Source of the DNA: Splendidivirga corallicola
GTDB lineage: Bacteria; Bacteroidota; Bacteroidia; Cytophagales; Cyclobacteriaceae
Reading direction: 5' to 3'
Length of the DNA stretch: 64,000 nt
NCBI GenBank assembly: GCA_030442035.1
Contig: JAUJEA010000001.1
Location: forward strand, 1-64,000
The notes under the pieces were generated by a model, which was given only the letters and a program-made list of their open reading frames with translations, ran no database searches and was not told where the DNA came from. The stretch's first letter is position 1. Each line of letters begins with the position of its first letter. The position numbers and the translations under genes are program-made. Shown here one piece after another: positions 36,593 to 45,641 of this stretch.

Positions 36593-37543
36593 ATGGATAG
36601 CACACTACATATTTTAAATGGCGACGGTACTTATTACGCTTTCAAAGAATCAGGTATTCAAGGTGATGTCATGATTTGGAGAGAAGCATTGGCATGTGGC
36701 CCGGTGGATAAAGAGGTTGCATCAGAGACTTTCTGGAAGACTCGCTCCGAGTTCATTACAAAAAGTTACGATGGTTTAATGTCTGACGGTCCTACGATTG
36801 ATGATTACATCAGAAAGACCAAACAGGAATTTGAAAAACTGCAAAATATCGACCAGTATCAGGAGGTAATCCTCTGGTTCGAATTTGATCTGTTTTGTCA
36901 AATTAATATGATTGCTATGTTGAGTTGGTTATGGCAAAATCATCGTGATCATAGCAACCTCTCACTTATTTGCATAGATCAGCACCCTAATCACCCCGAT
37001 TTCAGGGGACTTGGTCAATTGACCCCCGAAGAACTGGCCGGTTTATTGCCAAAAAAAATTGCTCTGGAGAGAGCAGATTTAAAATTTGCACATAATGTCT
37101 GGAATGCGTATGCCGGATCGGAACCAAACAAGATGCTGGAAGTGTTAAGTGAACAGCATCATGAAAAATTTCCCTATTTAAAGAAAGCCATTGAAATGCA
37201 TCTTAAGCGTTTTCCATCGATCAAAACCGGGTTAAATGTTCAGCAGACCAATTTGCTTGGTATCATAAAAATGGGTGTAGAGAGCAAACATCGTTTAATA
37301 GGTGAAGCATTAAAACAAGATAAATTCTACGGTTTTGGAGATACACAATACTTTATTGAATCTTCCAGGTTGAGCCCTTTAATAAATGAAGGTGATACCT
37401 TATCCCTCAACGATCTCGGGGAATCGGTGCTGTCCGGAAAACAAGATTTCCTAAGTGTTTCAAGGCACATTGAGCACATTGGTGGTGCCAAAAACATTGA
37501 TTATCGGTGGGATGAAGTGTCGAACACTTTAAAAAATAATTAG
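36593..37543 (+). CDS. DUF1835-family protein
   Basis: 316 aa from ATG 36593 (frame opens at TTG 36587). The N-terminal third (LHILNGDGTYYAFKESGIQGDVMIWREALACGPV) is the DUF1835 signature, followed by helices and VILWFEFDLFCQINMIAMLSWL. The C-terminus (ESSRLSPLINEGDTLSLNDLGESVL) resembles the paired DUF3658-like region. No catalytic residues are evident; some family members sit near regulators. Not an operon with serA, which has its own promoter box. Confidence 0.85.
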   Translation: MDSTLHILNGDGTYYAFKESGIQGDVMIWREALACGPVDKEVASETFWKTRSEFITKSYDGLMSDGPTIDDYIRKTKQEFEKLQNIDQYQEVILWFEFDLFCQINMIAMLSWLWQNHRDHSNLSLICIDQHPNHPDFRGLGQLTPEELAGLLPKKIALERADLKFAHNVWNAYAGSEPNKMLEVLSEQHHEKFPYLKKAIEMHLKRFPSIKTGLNVQQTNLLGIIKMGVESKHRLIGEALKQDKFYGFGDTQYFIESSRLSPLINEGDTLSLNDLGESVLSGKQDFLSVSRHIEHIGGAKNIDYRWDEVSNTLKNN

Positions 37544-37665
37544 GAAACAGTGATTAGCAGTTTATCATTATTATAAAATAAAACGACTTTTTTAAAAATC
37601 TTTCAATAATCATCTATCTAAGGAAAATTAATGTTCCCTTTTCCCTCCAAAAAGTATCAAATAAT

Positions 37666-37673
37666 TAATTTTG
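37666..37673 (+). promoter_or_regulatory. -7 box (TAATTTTG) before the serB-serA fusion
   Basis: TAATTTTG fits TAnnTTTG and ends 27 bp before the ATG at 37701. Confidence 0.5.
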
Positions 37674-37700
37674 CGGATGTTTTAAGTTTAATTCCTCGTC

Positions 37701-39593
37701 ATGCCAAATAACAAATATTTCGTCATTGATTTTGATAGTACTTTCACCAAAGTAGAAGCGTTGGATGTATTGTGCGAAATATCCCTTGAAGAAAGATCTG
37801 AAAAAGGGGAAGTTCTACAAAAAATACAGGAAATTACCGATCGAGGTATGGCCGGGGAAATCTCGCTGAGAGAATCTCTTGAAGAGAGGATCGACCTGCT
37901 CAAAGCAAACAAAAGACACATATCTGAATTGGTTACCAGACTTCGCAAAAGTGTTTCAAACTCCTTTAAGCGAAATACTGATTTTTTCAATACTTATTCG
38001 GAACGTATATTTATCATATCAAATGGCTTCAAAGATTTCATTGTTCCCATCGTATCGGAATATGGGATCAAAGAAGAAAATGTATATGCCAACAGTTTTA
38101 AATTTGATCAGGGCAATAATATTATTGGATTTGATGAGGATAACGTACTTTCGGCGAATCAGGGAAAAGTAAAGGTTTTAGAATCCTTGAAATTGCAAGG
38201 TGAAGTACTGGTAATTGGTGATGGTTATACCGATTATGAAATCAAAGAAGGTGGACAGGCCAAAAAGTTCTATGCTTTCACGGAAAACATTGAGCGCGGT
38301 CATGTTCTGGAAAAAGCCGACCACGTAACGCCTAGTTTGGATGAATTTCTTTATGTCAACAAAATGAATACTGCGATCTCATATCCTAAGAACCGGATCA
38401 AGGTACTTCTTTTGGAAAATATTCACAAAGAAGCCATCAGGCTTATGAAGGAAGAAGGATATAAAGTAGAAACGTACGGTGCCGGACTAGATGAAGATGA
38501 ATTAGCTGAAAAAATAAAGGATGTTTCAATACTTGGTATCAGGTCAAAGACCCAGGTCACTGCCAAAGTATTGGAAAATGCCAATAGATTGATTGCCATT
38601 GGAGCATTCTGTATTGGTACAAATCAAATAGATCTTGAAGCTGCCCTGAAGAAAGGCGTTGCTGTTTACAATGCTCCTTATAGTAATACTCGTTCGGTAG
38701 TAGAACTTGCTGTTGCCGAAATTATTTTTCTCATGCGTAACCTGCCCGATAAGATTAACAGGATGCATGAAGGTGTATGGGAAAAATCTGCCAACCAAAG
38801 CTATGAAATCCGTGGCAAGAAACTTGGCATTATAGGATATGGCAATATCGGTTCGCAATTATCTGTTCTTTCGGAAAGCATGGGATTGGATGTTTATTAT
38901 TATGATATTGTAGAAAGATTATCCCTGGGCAATGCCACCAAATGCAGTTCTCTGGATCAGCTATTGGCAGTAAGTGATATTGTTACACTGCATGTTGATG
39001 GTCGCGGGGATAACTACAACATGATTGGCAGGAACGAGTTTAGTAAAATGAAAGATGGTACAATCTTCCTGAACCTGAGCCGTGGCCATATCGTGGATAT
39101 CCAGGCGCTTAGAGAAGCCATTGAGTCCGGAAAAATACGCGGTGCAGCAGTGGATGTATTTCCGGATGAGCCAAAAAGCAATCACGAGGAACTTCAATCT
39201 GAGCTAAGAGGATTGCCTAATACCATTTTAACACCTCATATTGGAGGAAGCACCATAGAAGCTCAGATCAACATTGCGAATTTTGTACCTAATCAAATAA
39301 TGGATTACATCAACACTGGTAGTACTACAAACAGTGTTAATTTCCCAAACTTACAGCTTCCGGAGTTCAAGAATGCACATAGATTGGTTCACATTCACCA
39401 CAATATTCCAGGTGTATTGGCACATATTAACAATACACTAGCCAATTTTAAAATTAACATTGTGGGACAATACCTCAAGACGAATGAATCAATTGGTTAT
39501 GTAATTACCGATATTGATAAAGAATATGACAAGGAGGTGATCAAAAAACTCAAAAAAGTAGAAGGTACCATCAAACTCAGAACACTCTATTGA
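37701..39593 (+). CDS. fused phosphoserine phosphatase - D-3-phosphoglycerate dehydrogenase
   Basis: A 630-aa two-enzyme fusion of the serine pathway. Residues 1-215 are a HAD phosphatase: DFDST (nucleophile Asp10, acid Asp12), SNGFKDF, VIGDGYTDYE. Residues about 230-550 are a D-3-phosphoglycerate dehydrogenase: GIRSKTQV, GIIGYGNIGSQL (NAD-binding), HVDGRGDN, LSRGHIVD, DVFPDEP and the catalytic His in TPHIGGST. Residues about 560-630 form an ACT domain (HIHHNIPGVLAHINNTLANF) that usually binds L-serine for feedback. The phosphatase-first order means the first and last steps of serine synthesis are joined; the middle step could be the SerC-like aminotransferase at 61833. Confidence 0.93.
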   Translation: MPNNKYFVIDFDSTFTKVEALDVLCEISLEERSEKGEVLQKIQEITDRGMAGEISLRESLEERIDLLKANKRHISELVTRLRKSVSNSFKRNTDFFNTYSERIFIISNGFKDFIVPIVSEYGIKEENVYANSFKFDQGNNIIGFDEDNVLSANQGKVKVLESLKLQGEVLVIGDGYTDYEIKEGGQAKKFYAFTENIERGHVLEKADHVTPSLDEFLYVNKMNTAISYPKNRIKVLLLENIHKEAIRLMKEEGYKVETYGAGLDEDELAEKIKDVSILGIRSKTQVTAKVLENANRLIAIGAFCIGTNQIDLEAALKKGVAVYNAPYSNTRSVVELAVAEIIFLMRNLPDKINRMHEGVWEKSANQSYEIRGKKLGIIGYGNIGSQLSVLSESMGLDVYYYDIVERLSLGNATKCSSLDQLLAVSDIVTLHVDGRGDNYNMIGRNEFSKMKDGTIFLNLSRGHIVDIQALREAIESGKIRGAAVDVFPDEPKSNHEELQSELRGLPNTILTPHIGGSTIEAQINIANFVPNQIMDYINTGSTTNSVNFPNLQLPEFKNAHRLVHIHHNIPGVLAHINNTLANFKINIVGQYLKTNESIGYVITDIDKEYDKEVIKKLKKVEGTIKLRTLY

Positions 39594-39651
39594 TCTGATT
39601 TTTACATATCATAAACCCAGTGCCGGAAGGGCCATTATCAAAACCCTGCTA

Positions 39652-41067
39652 ATGGGTTTTATGGCTATTTTTTTGCTCGGTTGTGAGAAAGAAAAAACTC
39701 CAATCAGTACCTCAGAGAATATACCCGATGTTGTCAAAGAATACGTAGACAGATTCAGGCTGGAAGCATCAGTTAGAGGTATTGAGATCAGTACTAAACA
39801 CTTGACCATTGAATTTGAAGATGGTCTGGCCGGTAATAACGGAACACCGGCTTCAGGATCCTGTACTTTCAATGATGAACGAACCATTACGATCGTAAAG
39901 CTGGATACAACCAAAATATGGTGGAAATTCAGTGATATGCTGCGTGAGGCTGTGATTTTTCACGAGCTTGGGCATTGCCTTCTCAGCAGATCTCACCTGG
40001 ATGATGAACTACCTGATGGAACGCCAAAAAGCATGATGCATTCCAGTGATATTTCCTTTTATGTTCTATCACCTCATGAAAATAAAACCTTTAGAAGAGA
40101 TTATTACCTGGACGAGCTTTTCCATGGAGGAGCAGAAGAGCCATGCTGGGCAAACAACAATGTCGACACAGGATTCAATATAACAGTAGTAGGCAATTTC
40201 CAATCAAACGTCCACCGGGATCATCAGAGCGTGATCTGGACCACTTCTTTTCAAAGTTTACATAAATATCAAAATGGTTTTATGACCACGATAGATGAAA
40301 TTAATTCCAATTTGCCACTGATCTCCAATGTTAAGATTGCTTTAGATAGATTTGATTCACTTTGGGTTTGGGGGAAAACGGACGATGGTTTCATTATTGC
40401 AAAACACAAAAATGAGAATGAATTTGAAATAGTCTACAATCACCTGTCATTACCCAATGGCCCCTTCGATGTTAGGGTGTTCAATATTGATTCTCGGGAT
40501 CAGCTGTGGTTTGGAAATTTTGAGGGACTTATAAAAATATCCAATACAGGAATCGTAAAACATTTTAATCAAGATAATTCATCACTACCAAAAGATCCTG
40601 TCGTAACCATTAGCTCTGATGGTAATGGCAATGTATATTATGTATCGGGCAATAATTTTATCCATAACCCCGGGGATGATTCTTTTGAGATTTTTAACAG
40701 TAATAATTCCATACTTCCAAGGCAGGGATTAAATAAAATGCTACCGCACAAGGAAGGTGTTTATATCTCCTCACGTGCCAGGCTATTTTTCTACGACAAA
40801 GATGGCTCCTTCCGTAGAATTGATATGATCAGAGCCAATATGCCACAAAGCAGGATAAATTATCTTGGGCACAATCCTCAGGGAAATATCGTGCTTGGAA
40901 CAGAGCACGGCCTAAGAGTGATGGACGAAAACGAAAGGATCTCCAATTACTGTGAGTATTATTTTGGCGAAGCAAGAAAGGATATTATTAGCCTTGTTTT
41001 CGAGGATAACCATACCATTTGGGCCAGCACTTTCCAGGATTTTTTCAAAGTAGAACTCCAACGTTGA
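39652..41067 (+). CDS. zincin-like lipoprotein with propeller-like C-terminal half
   Basis: 471 aa from the ATG at 39652. The N-terminal part carries the zinc-protease-like motif HELGHCLLSRSH (H104, E105, H108, then H115), followed by SMMHS; this spacing (third His at +11) is one residue longer than classic metzincins. The C-terminal two-thirds (about 180-471) have repeated W/F-x-x-G strand patterns (SLWVWGKTDDGF, QLWFGNFEGLIKIS, NIVLGTEHGLRVMD, TIWASTFQDFFKVE) like the ligand-sensing Reg_prop propeller. A lipobox (LLGC) is present, but the hydrophobic run before it is very short from this ATG. Upstream ATT (39634) or ATC (39637) codons would give a normal signal. Exported metalloprotease sensor is inferred. 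Confidence 0.75.
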   Translation: MGFMAIFLLGCEKEKTPISTSENIPDVVKEYVDRFRLEASVRGIEISTKHLTIEFEDGLAGNNGTPASGSCTFNDERTITIVKLDTTKIWWKFSDMLREAVIFHELGHCLLSRSHLDDELPDGTPKSMMHSSDISFYVLSPHENKTFRRDYYLDELFHGGAEEPCWANNNVDTGFNITVVGNFQSNVHRDHQSVIWTTSFQSLHKYQNGFMTTIDEINSNLPLISNVKIALDRFDSLWVWGKTDDGFIIAKHKNENEFEIVYNHLSLPNGPFDVRVFNIDSRDQLWFGNFEGLIKISNTGIVKHFNQDNSSLPKDPVVTISSDGNGNVYYVSGNNFIHNPGDDSFEIFNSNNSILPRQGLNKMLPHKEGVYISSRARLFFYDKDGSFRRIDMIRANMPQSRINYLGHNPQGNIVLGTEHGLRVMDENERISNYCEYYFGEARKDIISLVFEDNHTIWASTFQDFFKVELQR

Positions 41068-41304
41068 AATTGATTTTAAGCTCTTAGCTTTCAGGTTTCG
41101 GGTATCGGCCTTATCATTGAATTGCCAGCAGGGACTTAAGGGATCAAGCGTAAAAATTGTGGAGCTAGCCCTAAAAGTCCAATTTTGTTTTTTTAGAGGG
41201 ACAGAAAATTGATTGTAAGGGAATAAGCGAAACTAAATGAGTAACATATTCCATTCAGGAGGGTTAGCCAGTCAAAATAGTGAGGTGCGGGATGGACAGG
41301 TGGG

Positions 41305-41348
41305 AAGGAACTTTATTTTGACTCCCGACGCGTCGGGATTGGTTCCTT
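41305..41348. repeat. nested hairpin with TCCCGACGCGTCGGGA palindrome
   Basis: An outer stem AAGGAAC / GTTCCTT encloses the inner perfect palindrome TCCCGACGCGTCGGGA (41323-41338). Related palindromes occur at 10690, 10856 and 41678, so this is one of a small dispersed family. Confidence 0.7.
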
Positions 41349-41539
41349 TTCATCGATTGGAAAAGGGACAAACATATCTGTGCACTACAGCCATAAAAAG
41401 TTAAATTAAATACGATAAAACAAAGTTTCTATAAAGTTATGTTGATCAACTTTTTCAAATGAGCAGTTCACAACCAATGTCCTTTTTGCTTGATCCAACT
41501 TAAGTCTGATTGCTGATACCTGACAGCTCAATTTAAAAT

Positions 41540-41567
41540 AAAAAAGCCAGGAAAACCTGGCTTTTTT
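41540..41567. terminator. intrinsic-terminator-like hairpin
   Basis: AAAAAAGCCAGG / CCTGGCTTTTTT around AAAA, palindromic and T-tailed in both directions. It lies 473 bp after the zincin-like gene and may stop read-through into the nir-nor operon. Confidence 0.75.
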
Positions 41568-41677
41568 AGTAACTCACCCATCCTGAGCCCCAAAGGTTTA
41601 AATTTAAACCCCTATTAGACAAGATTTGAGCTATTGAAAAATCTCAACTATCCACTGTTAACCTGCACGAAGCGAGG

Positions 41678-41693
41678 CCCCGACAAGTCGGGG
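41678..41693. repeat. short palindrome CCCCGACAAGTCGGGG
   Basis: A perfect 7-bp inverted repeat around AA, matching the CCCGAY..RTCGGG core seen at 41323 and inside the tRNA-Pro pseudogenes. Confidence 0.65.
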
Positions 41694-42195
41694 TGAGGTC
41701 CAGTTTCGAAAAACAATTCACTCGGTATTTTCTTAAATGTTAGGTTTAAAAAAACAGTCCGAGACTCAAGTGGGTAATTCTTTAATATCTTTTAGAACTT
41801 TCAATGCACGATTGAAGAACCAAAATTAAAACATTTATGGTTCAATTAAAATCATAGATTGGATTCTTTTGGTACATCTGTTTTTCTTAACAGACACCTA
41901 ATACAACCATAAAATGGTAACATCCAACGCCAACAAGAAATGAAGAATCCATATTCCTTGGGATTATGATGACCATGTATGTAAGGTCTGTTCAAACATT
42001 CCTATCAATTTCTCACCCTTTATGAGTCAGATCATAATATAATAATTCAATGTATCAGACATTTGATCAGTCATTCATGCCTCACTAGGAAAAGAGATTT
42101 GAAAAAAGTAATGGATCATTTCTTGGAGTATTACTACCCAAATGATCATACGGTTTTTTCAATTTATCATTTAACAGGATCAAAATTTTAAAACA

Positions 42196-43653
42196 ATGAA
42201 ATCTATTTTTAAATCCAAGCGCCTATCAGCCGAAAAGGTCTTGATTGTCTGTGCATTTTTTATTGCTGCATGTTCGAACCAACAACAATCAGAAACACCA
42301 GCAGATCAAATACAGGTAGCCGGAACAATGGATGCCGAGTTAACAGCTCCTCCGAATGTTCCCTTACCGGTGAGGAACCGGGAAGCTAAGAAACTTATTG
42401 TAAATATGGAGGTTTTGGAAAAAGAGGGAGAAATGACCGATGGTGTCAGTTACGTTTACTGGACTTTCGGAGGGTCGGTACCTGGTAGCTTTATCAGGAC
42501 CCGGGTTGGTGATGAGGTAGAGTTTCACCTAAAAAACCATCCTGACAATAAATTGCCTCATAATATTGACCTCCATGCCGTCACCGGGCCCGGGGGTGGG
42601 GCTACTTCTTCTTTTGTAGCACCAGGACACGAGACACAATTTTCCTTCAAAGTAATTAACCCGGGACTCTATGTGTATCACTGCGCTACTGCTCCCGTAG
42701 GTATGCATATTGCCAACGGTATGTATGGATTGATCTTAGTTGAACCCGAAGGGGGTTTAAAGAAAGTAGACAAGGAATACTATGTCATGCAGGGGGATTT
42801 TTATACAAAGGGCGAATATGGCAAGACCGGATTACAGCCATTTGATATGAATAAGGCTATTGATGAGGATGCAGACTATGTAGTATTTAATGGGAAAGTA
42901 GGATCACTCACAGGAGATGGTGCTATTACTGCCAATGTTGGGGAAACTGTGAGGTTATTTGTTGGCAATGGCGGGCCAAATTTGGTCTCTTCTTTTCACG
43001 TTATCGGAGAAATCTTTGATAAAGTATATGTCGAAGGTGGTTCGATGATCAATGAAGATGTTCAAACCACCTTGATACCTGCCGGTGGTGCAGCCATTGT
43101 GGAATTCAAAATAGACGTACCCGGCACCTTCATTTTAGTAGATCACAGCATATTCAGGGCATTTAATAAGGGGGCTTTGGGCATGCTGAAAGTACAAGGT
43201 GAGGATAACAAAACAATCTATTCAGGAAAACAAAGTGAGGGCATTTACAATCCCGAAGGCGGCTCTATCCAGGAAATGCCCGGAGAAAGTGATATACCGG
43301 AAGAAGCTGTGGCACAATCACTAAGTGATCGCATGGAACTAGGGAAACAGGTATATAGCAGAACATGTTTTGCCTGCCACCAAGCCAATGGAGAGGGTAT
43401 TGCCAATGCCTTCCCTCCTCTTGCTAACTCTGATTATTTGAACGCGGATGTTAACCGAGCCATTGACATTGTCTTAAATGGAAAATCGGGAGAAATAACT
43501 GTCAATGGTGTTAAGTACAATTCAGTCATGACCAAACAAGTGCTTTCTGATGAGGAAGTGGCTAATGTACTCACCTATGTCTACAACAGTTGGGGTAATA
43601 ACAAAACCGAAGTAACTCCGGCTATGGTAAAAAGCAGGAAGACGGGACATTAA
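42196..43653 (+). CDS. nirK: copper nitrite reductase (AniA-type) with C-terminal cytochrome c domain
   Basis: A 485-aa lipoprotein (lipobox IAAC, Cys26) that reduces nitrite to NO. Two cupredoxin domains hold all copper ligands: type 1 His122, Cys163, His171, Met176 and type 2 His127, His162, His317; Asp125 and His268 match the catalytic pair. The [15 protein letters not shown] segment is the class II/AniA form. Residues about 375-470 add a cytochrome c (CFACH, 391-395; Met445 as likely axial ligand), which would feed electrons directly to the type 1 copper. First gene of the nir-nor cluster. Confidence 0.97.
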   Translation: MKSIFKSKRLSAEKVLIVCAFFIAACSNQQQSETPADQIQVAGTMDAELTAPPNVPLPVRNREAKKLIVNMEVLEKEGEMTDGVSYVYWTFGGSVPGSFIRTRVGDEVEFHLKNHPDNKLPHNIDLHAVTGPGGGATSSFVAPGHETQFSFKVINPGLYVYHCATAPVGMHIANGMYGLILVEPEGGLKKVDKEYYVMQGDFYTKGEYGKTGLQPFDMNKAIDEDADYVVFNGKVGSLTGDGAITANVGETVRLFVGNGGPNLVSSFHVIGEIFDKVYVEGGSMINEDVQTTLIPAGGAAIVEFKIDVPGTFILVDHSIFRAFNKGALGMLKVQGEDNKTIYSGKQSEGIYNPEGGSIQEMPGESDIPEEAVAQSLSDRMELGKQVYSRTCFACHQANGEGIANAFPPLANSDYLNADVNRAIDIVLNGKSGEITVNGVKYNSVMTKQVLSDEEVANVLTYVYNSWGNNKTEVTPAMVKSRKTGH

Positions 43654-43679
43654 ATATTTGTGGGGTTTTTGATTTAATC

Positions 43680-44519
43680 ATGATGTCCCGGTATCACTAT
43701 TACAACTCAATGAAGGGAATTGGTCCTTTATTACTGATGATATGCTTTTTTCTGTGTACACAGAAAAAAGCATTTTCCCAAAGTATGGTCAAAATAGAAG
43801 GTGGAAGTTATATACCACTTTATGGTCGTGACTCAGCAAAAATCATTGTGCGTGATTTCCTTATGGATGTCTACCCGGTTACCAATGAGGCTTTTTTATC
43901 CTTTGTTAAAGAGTATCCAACCTGGCAGAAAGATAAAGTAAGGAGATTGTTTGCTGACGACAATTATCTGAATGATTGGGAAAGTCCTATCTCACCGGGG
44001 GAAAAAATAAGTCTAAAAGCTCCTGTCACCAATATTTCCTGGTTTGCAGCCAAATATTACTGTGAATGCCAGGATAAGCGACTACCCACTATTGATGAAT
44101 GGGAGTATGTCGCTATGGCTGATGAAACAAAAAAAGATGCAAGAAAGGACAGTACCTATAATCAAAAGATACTGGAATGGTACGAAACCCCAAGGACCCA
44201 TAAAAAAGAAATAGGCAACACTTTTAAGAATTACTGGGGTGTTTACGATATGCATGGCCTGGTTTGGGAATGGACATTTGATTTTAACTCCGTGCTCATC
44301 TCAGGTGCCTCCAGAAAGGATATGGATAATGACAGAAATTTATTCTGTGGCAGCGCAGCTATCGGAGCCAATGACCTGATGAATTATGCCGCTTTCATGC
44401 GGTATGCCTTTCGTGGAAGCATTAAGGCCAATTTTGCAGTCAAAAATCTGGGATTCAGATGTGTTAAGGATATTCAGGATCCCAGTAAAAACAATTCAAG
44501 CAATCACAAAATCGATTGA
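43680..44519 (+). CDS. nirV: NirV-like FGE/SUMF1-fold protein
   Basis: 279 aa with an N-terminal signal-like segment (to about residue 34) and a formylglycine-generating-enzyme-sulfatase fold (MVKIEGGSYIPLYGRDS, LPTIDEWEYVAMADE, HGLVWEWTFDFN, NLGFRCVKD). The paired active-site cysteines of true FGE are not kept: the LFCGSAAIGAN region has one Cys and the second position is lost. Such nirV genes follow nirK in many denitrifiers; function is not settled, but a role in NirK assembly or copper-site activation is proposed. It starts 26 bp after nirK. ATG 43680 or 43683. Confidence 0.88.
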   Translation: MMSRYHYYNSMKGIGPLLLMICFFLCTQKKAFSQSMVKIEGGSYIPLYGRDSAKIIVRDFLMDVYPVTNEAFLSFVKEYPTWQKDKVRRLFADDNYLNDWESPISPGEKISLKAPVTNISWFAAKYYCECQDKRLPTIDEWEYVAMADETKKDARKDSTYNQKILEWYETPRTHKKEIGNTFKNYWGVYDMHGLVWEWTFDFNSVLISGASRKDMDNDRNLFCGSAAIGANDLMNYAAFMRYAFRGSIKANFAVKNLGFRCVKDIQDPSKNNSSNHKID

Positions 44520-44522
44520 TCT

Positions 44523-45125
44523 ATGAAAGTTTACAAGTTATTGATATTACTATGCGTTTTGATGGCCTGTTCATCAAAAAGTAGCGAAACAGAAAATGCC
44601 TCATCGAATAGTGTCCGCGAGGTCTTACCAGATATGTCCATTTATCATTTACCTGCTAAATGGCACACCCAAAACAATGAACAAATAGAGCTTAAAGATC
44701 TACAGGGAGATGTCCTGGTCATGGTGATGATCTATACCAGTTGCCAGGCGGCATGTCCTCGACTGGTAGCCGATATGCGCAATATCGAATCACAAATAGG
44801 GGGGCAACTCAAAGATGAAGTAAAGCTTATCCTGGTGAGTATTGATCCGGAAACTGACACTCCCGAAAGATTAAAGGCTTTTGCCAAAGAAAACCAAATG
44901 GACAATGACCAGTGGTTATTTCTGCAAGGCACTGAAGCAAGTGTCAGAGAATTTGCGAATGTTCTGGCGGTGAAATACAAACAAATATCCCCAATGGATT
45001 TCTCTCATTCCAACATTATCAGTGTATTCGACCAGAAGGGTGTTTTACAACATCAGCAGGAAGGCCTTGGTGTGGATAATAAAGAAACCATTGCAAAGAT
45101 CAATGAACTCGCTGGAAACGGTTGA
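44523..45125 (+). CDS. SCO1/SenC-family copper chaperone
   Basis: A 200-aa exported lipoprotein-like protein (lipobox MACS) with a thioredoxin fold. The copper site CQAACP (C-x3-C) and the distal His in DFSHSNII are present. SCO proteins deliver copper to cytochrome oxidase or other copper enzymes; here, 3 bp after nirV and between nirK and norC, it most likely serves the copper sites of NirK. Confidence 0.93.
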   Translation: MKVYKLLILLCVLMACSSKSSETENASSNSVREVLPDMSIYHLPAKWHTQNNEQIELKDLQGDVLVMVMIYTSCQAACPRLVADMRNIESQIGGQLKDEVKLILVSIDPETDTPERLKAFAKENQMDNDQWLFLQGTEASVREFANVLAVKYKQISPMDFSHSNIISVFDQKGVLQHQQEGLGVDNKETIAKINELAGNG

Positions 45126-45187
45126 CGATGAACAATGAGCAATTGAAAATAAATGATCTGAAGTCTAACATCTAAAAAAACAAACCT

Positions 45188-45613
45188 ATGCTTTCAAAGA
45201 AACAAGCCAGAGCCTTCTTTTTAGGCGGAACCGTTGTGTTCTTCCTTATATTTCTGGGGCTGTCCTGGCATTCCATCTCAACAGAAATACCCGAGCAAAC
45301 AAATGAGGAGAACCTTACTGACGCTGTTGTGCGAGGAAAAAAATTGTTTGATTCCAACAATTGTGTAGGATGTCACACCATCATGGGGGAAGGCGCTTAT
45401 TATGCTCCTGAATTGACAAAGGTTATTGACCGGAAAGGTGAAGCCTATGTAAAAGTGGTATTAACCACCAAAGAGCCCTGGGCTCCAAGAGGTAGAAAAA
45501 TGGTTGCCTATGGATTTACAGATGAGGAAGCCAATGATATCACAGCATTCCTGACCTGGGTCGGAAATATGGATCTGAATGGATTCCCGGCTGAACCAAC
45601 CATCAAAAGATAA
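45188..45613 (+). CDS. norC: nitric oxide reductase subunit C (cytochrome c)
   Basis: A 141-aa membrane-anchored c-type cytochrome: one N-terminal span (about 8-26), then a haem site CVGCHTIMGEGAYYAPELT and a distal Met in the RKMVAYGF segment. It passes electrons to NorB. The order norC-norB and the size are typical of cNOR. Confidence 0.95.
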   Translation: MLSKKQARAFFLGGTVVFFLIFLGLSWHSISTEIPEQTNEENLTDAVVRGKKLFDSNNCVGCHTIMGEGAYYAPELTKVIDRKGEAYVKVVLTTKEPWAPRGRKMVAYGFTDEEANDITAFLTWVGNMDLNGFPAEPTIKR

Positions 45614-45641
45614 CCTATTCTCAAATCTAAAATGACATCTC

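Larger units (their letters stand above)
41068..42195. other. 1.1-kb gene-free region before nirK
   Basis: No credible gene. It holds a nested hairpin (41305-41348), a terminator-like hairpin (41540-41567), a short palindrome (41678-41693) and, near 41086-41104, CTTAGCTTTCAGGTTTCGGG, the reverse complement of a tail-like segment next to repeat copy 2. The nirK promoter should be in the last ~150 bases, where TTGATCAG (42065) and GGATCATT segments occur, but no canonical FNR box was found. A 55-codon frame at 41237-41404 overlaps the hairpin and is not called. Confidence 0.55.

Noticed and set aside
41237-41404. 55-codon plus-strand frame before nirK
   Set aside because: It overlaps the nested palindromic hairpin and shows no family motif; coding status is unlikely.
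42060-42160. FNR-type box before nirK (TTGATCAG, GGATCATT)
   Set aside because: Half-sites occur but no palindromic TTGAT-N4-ATCAA with proper spacing was found.
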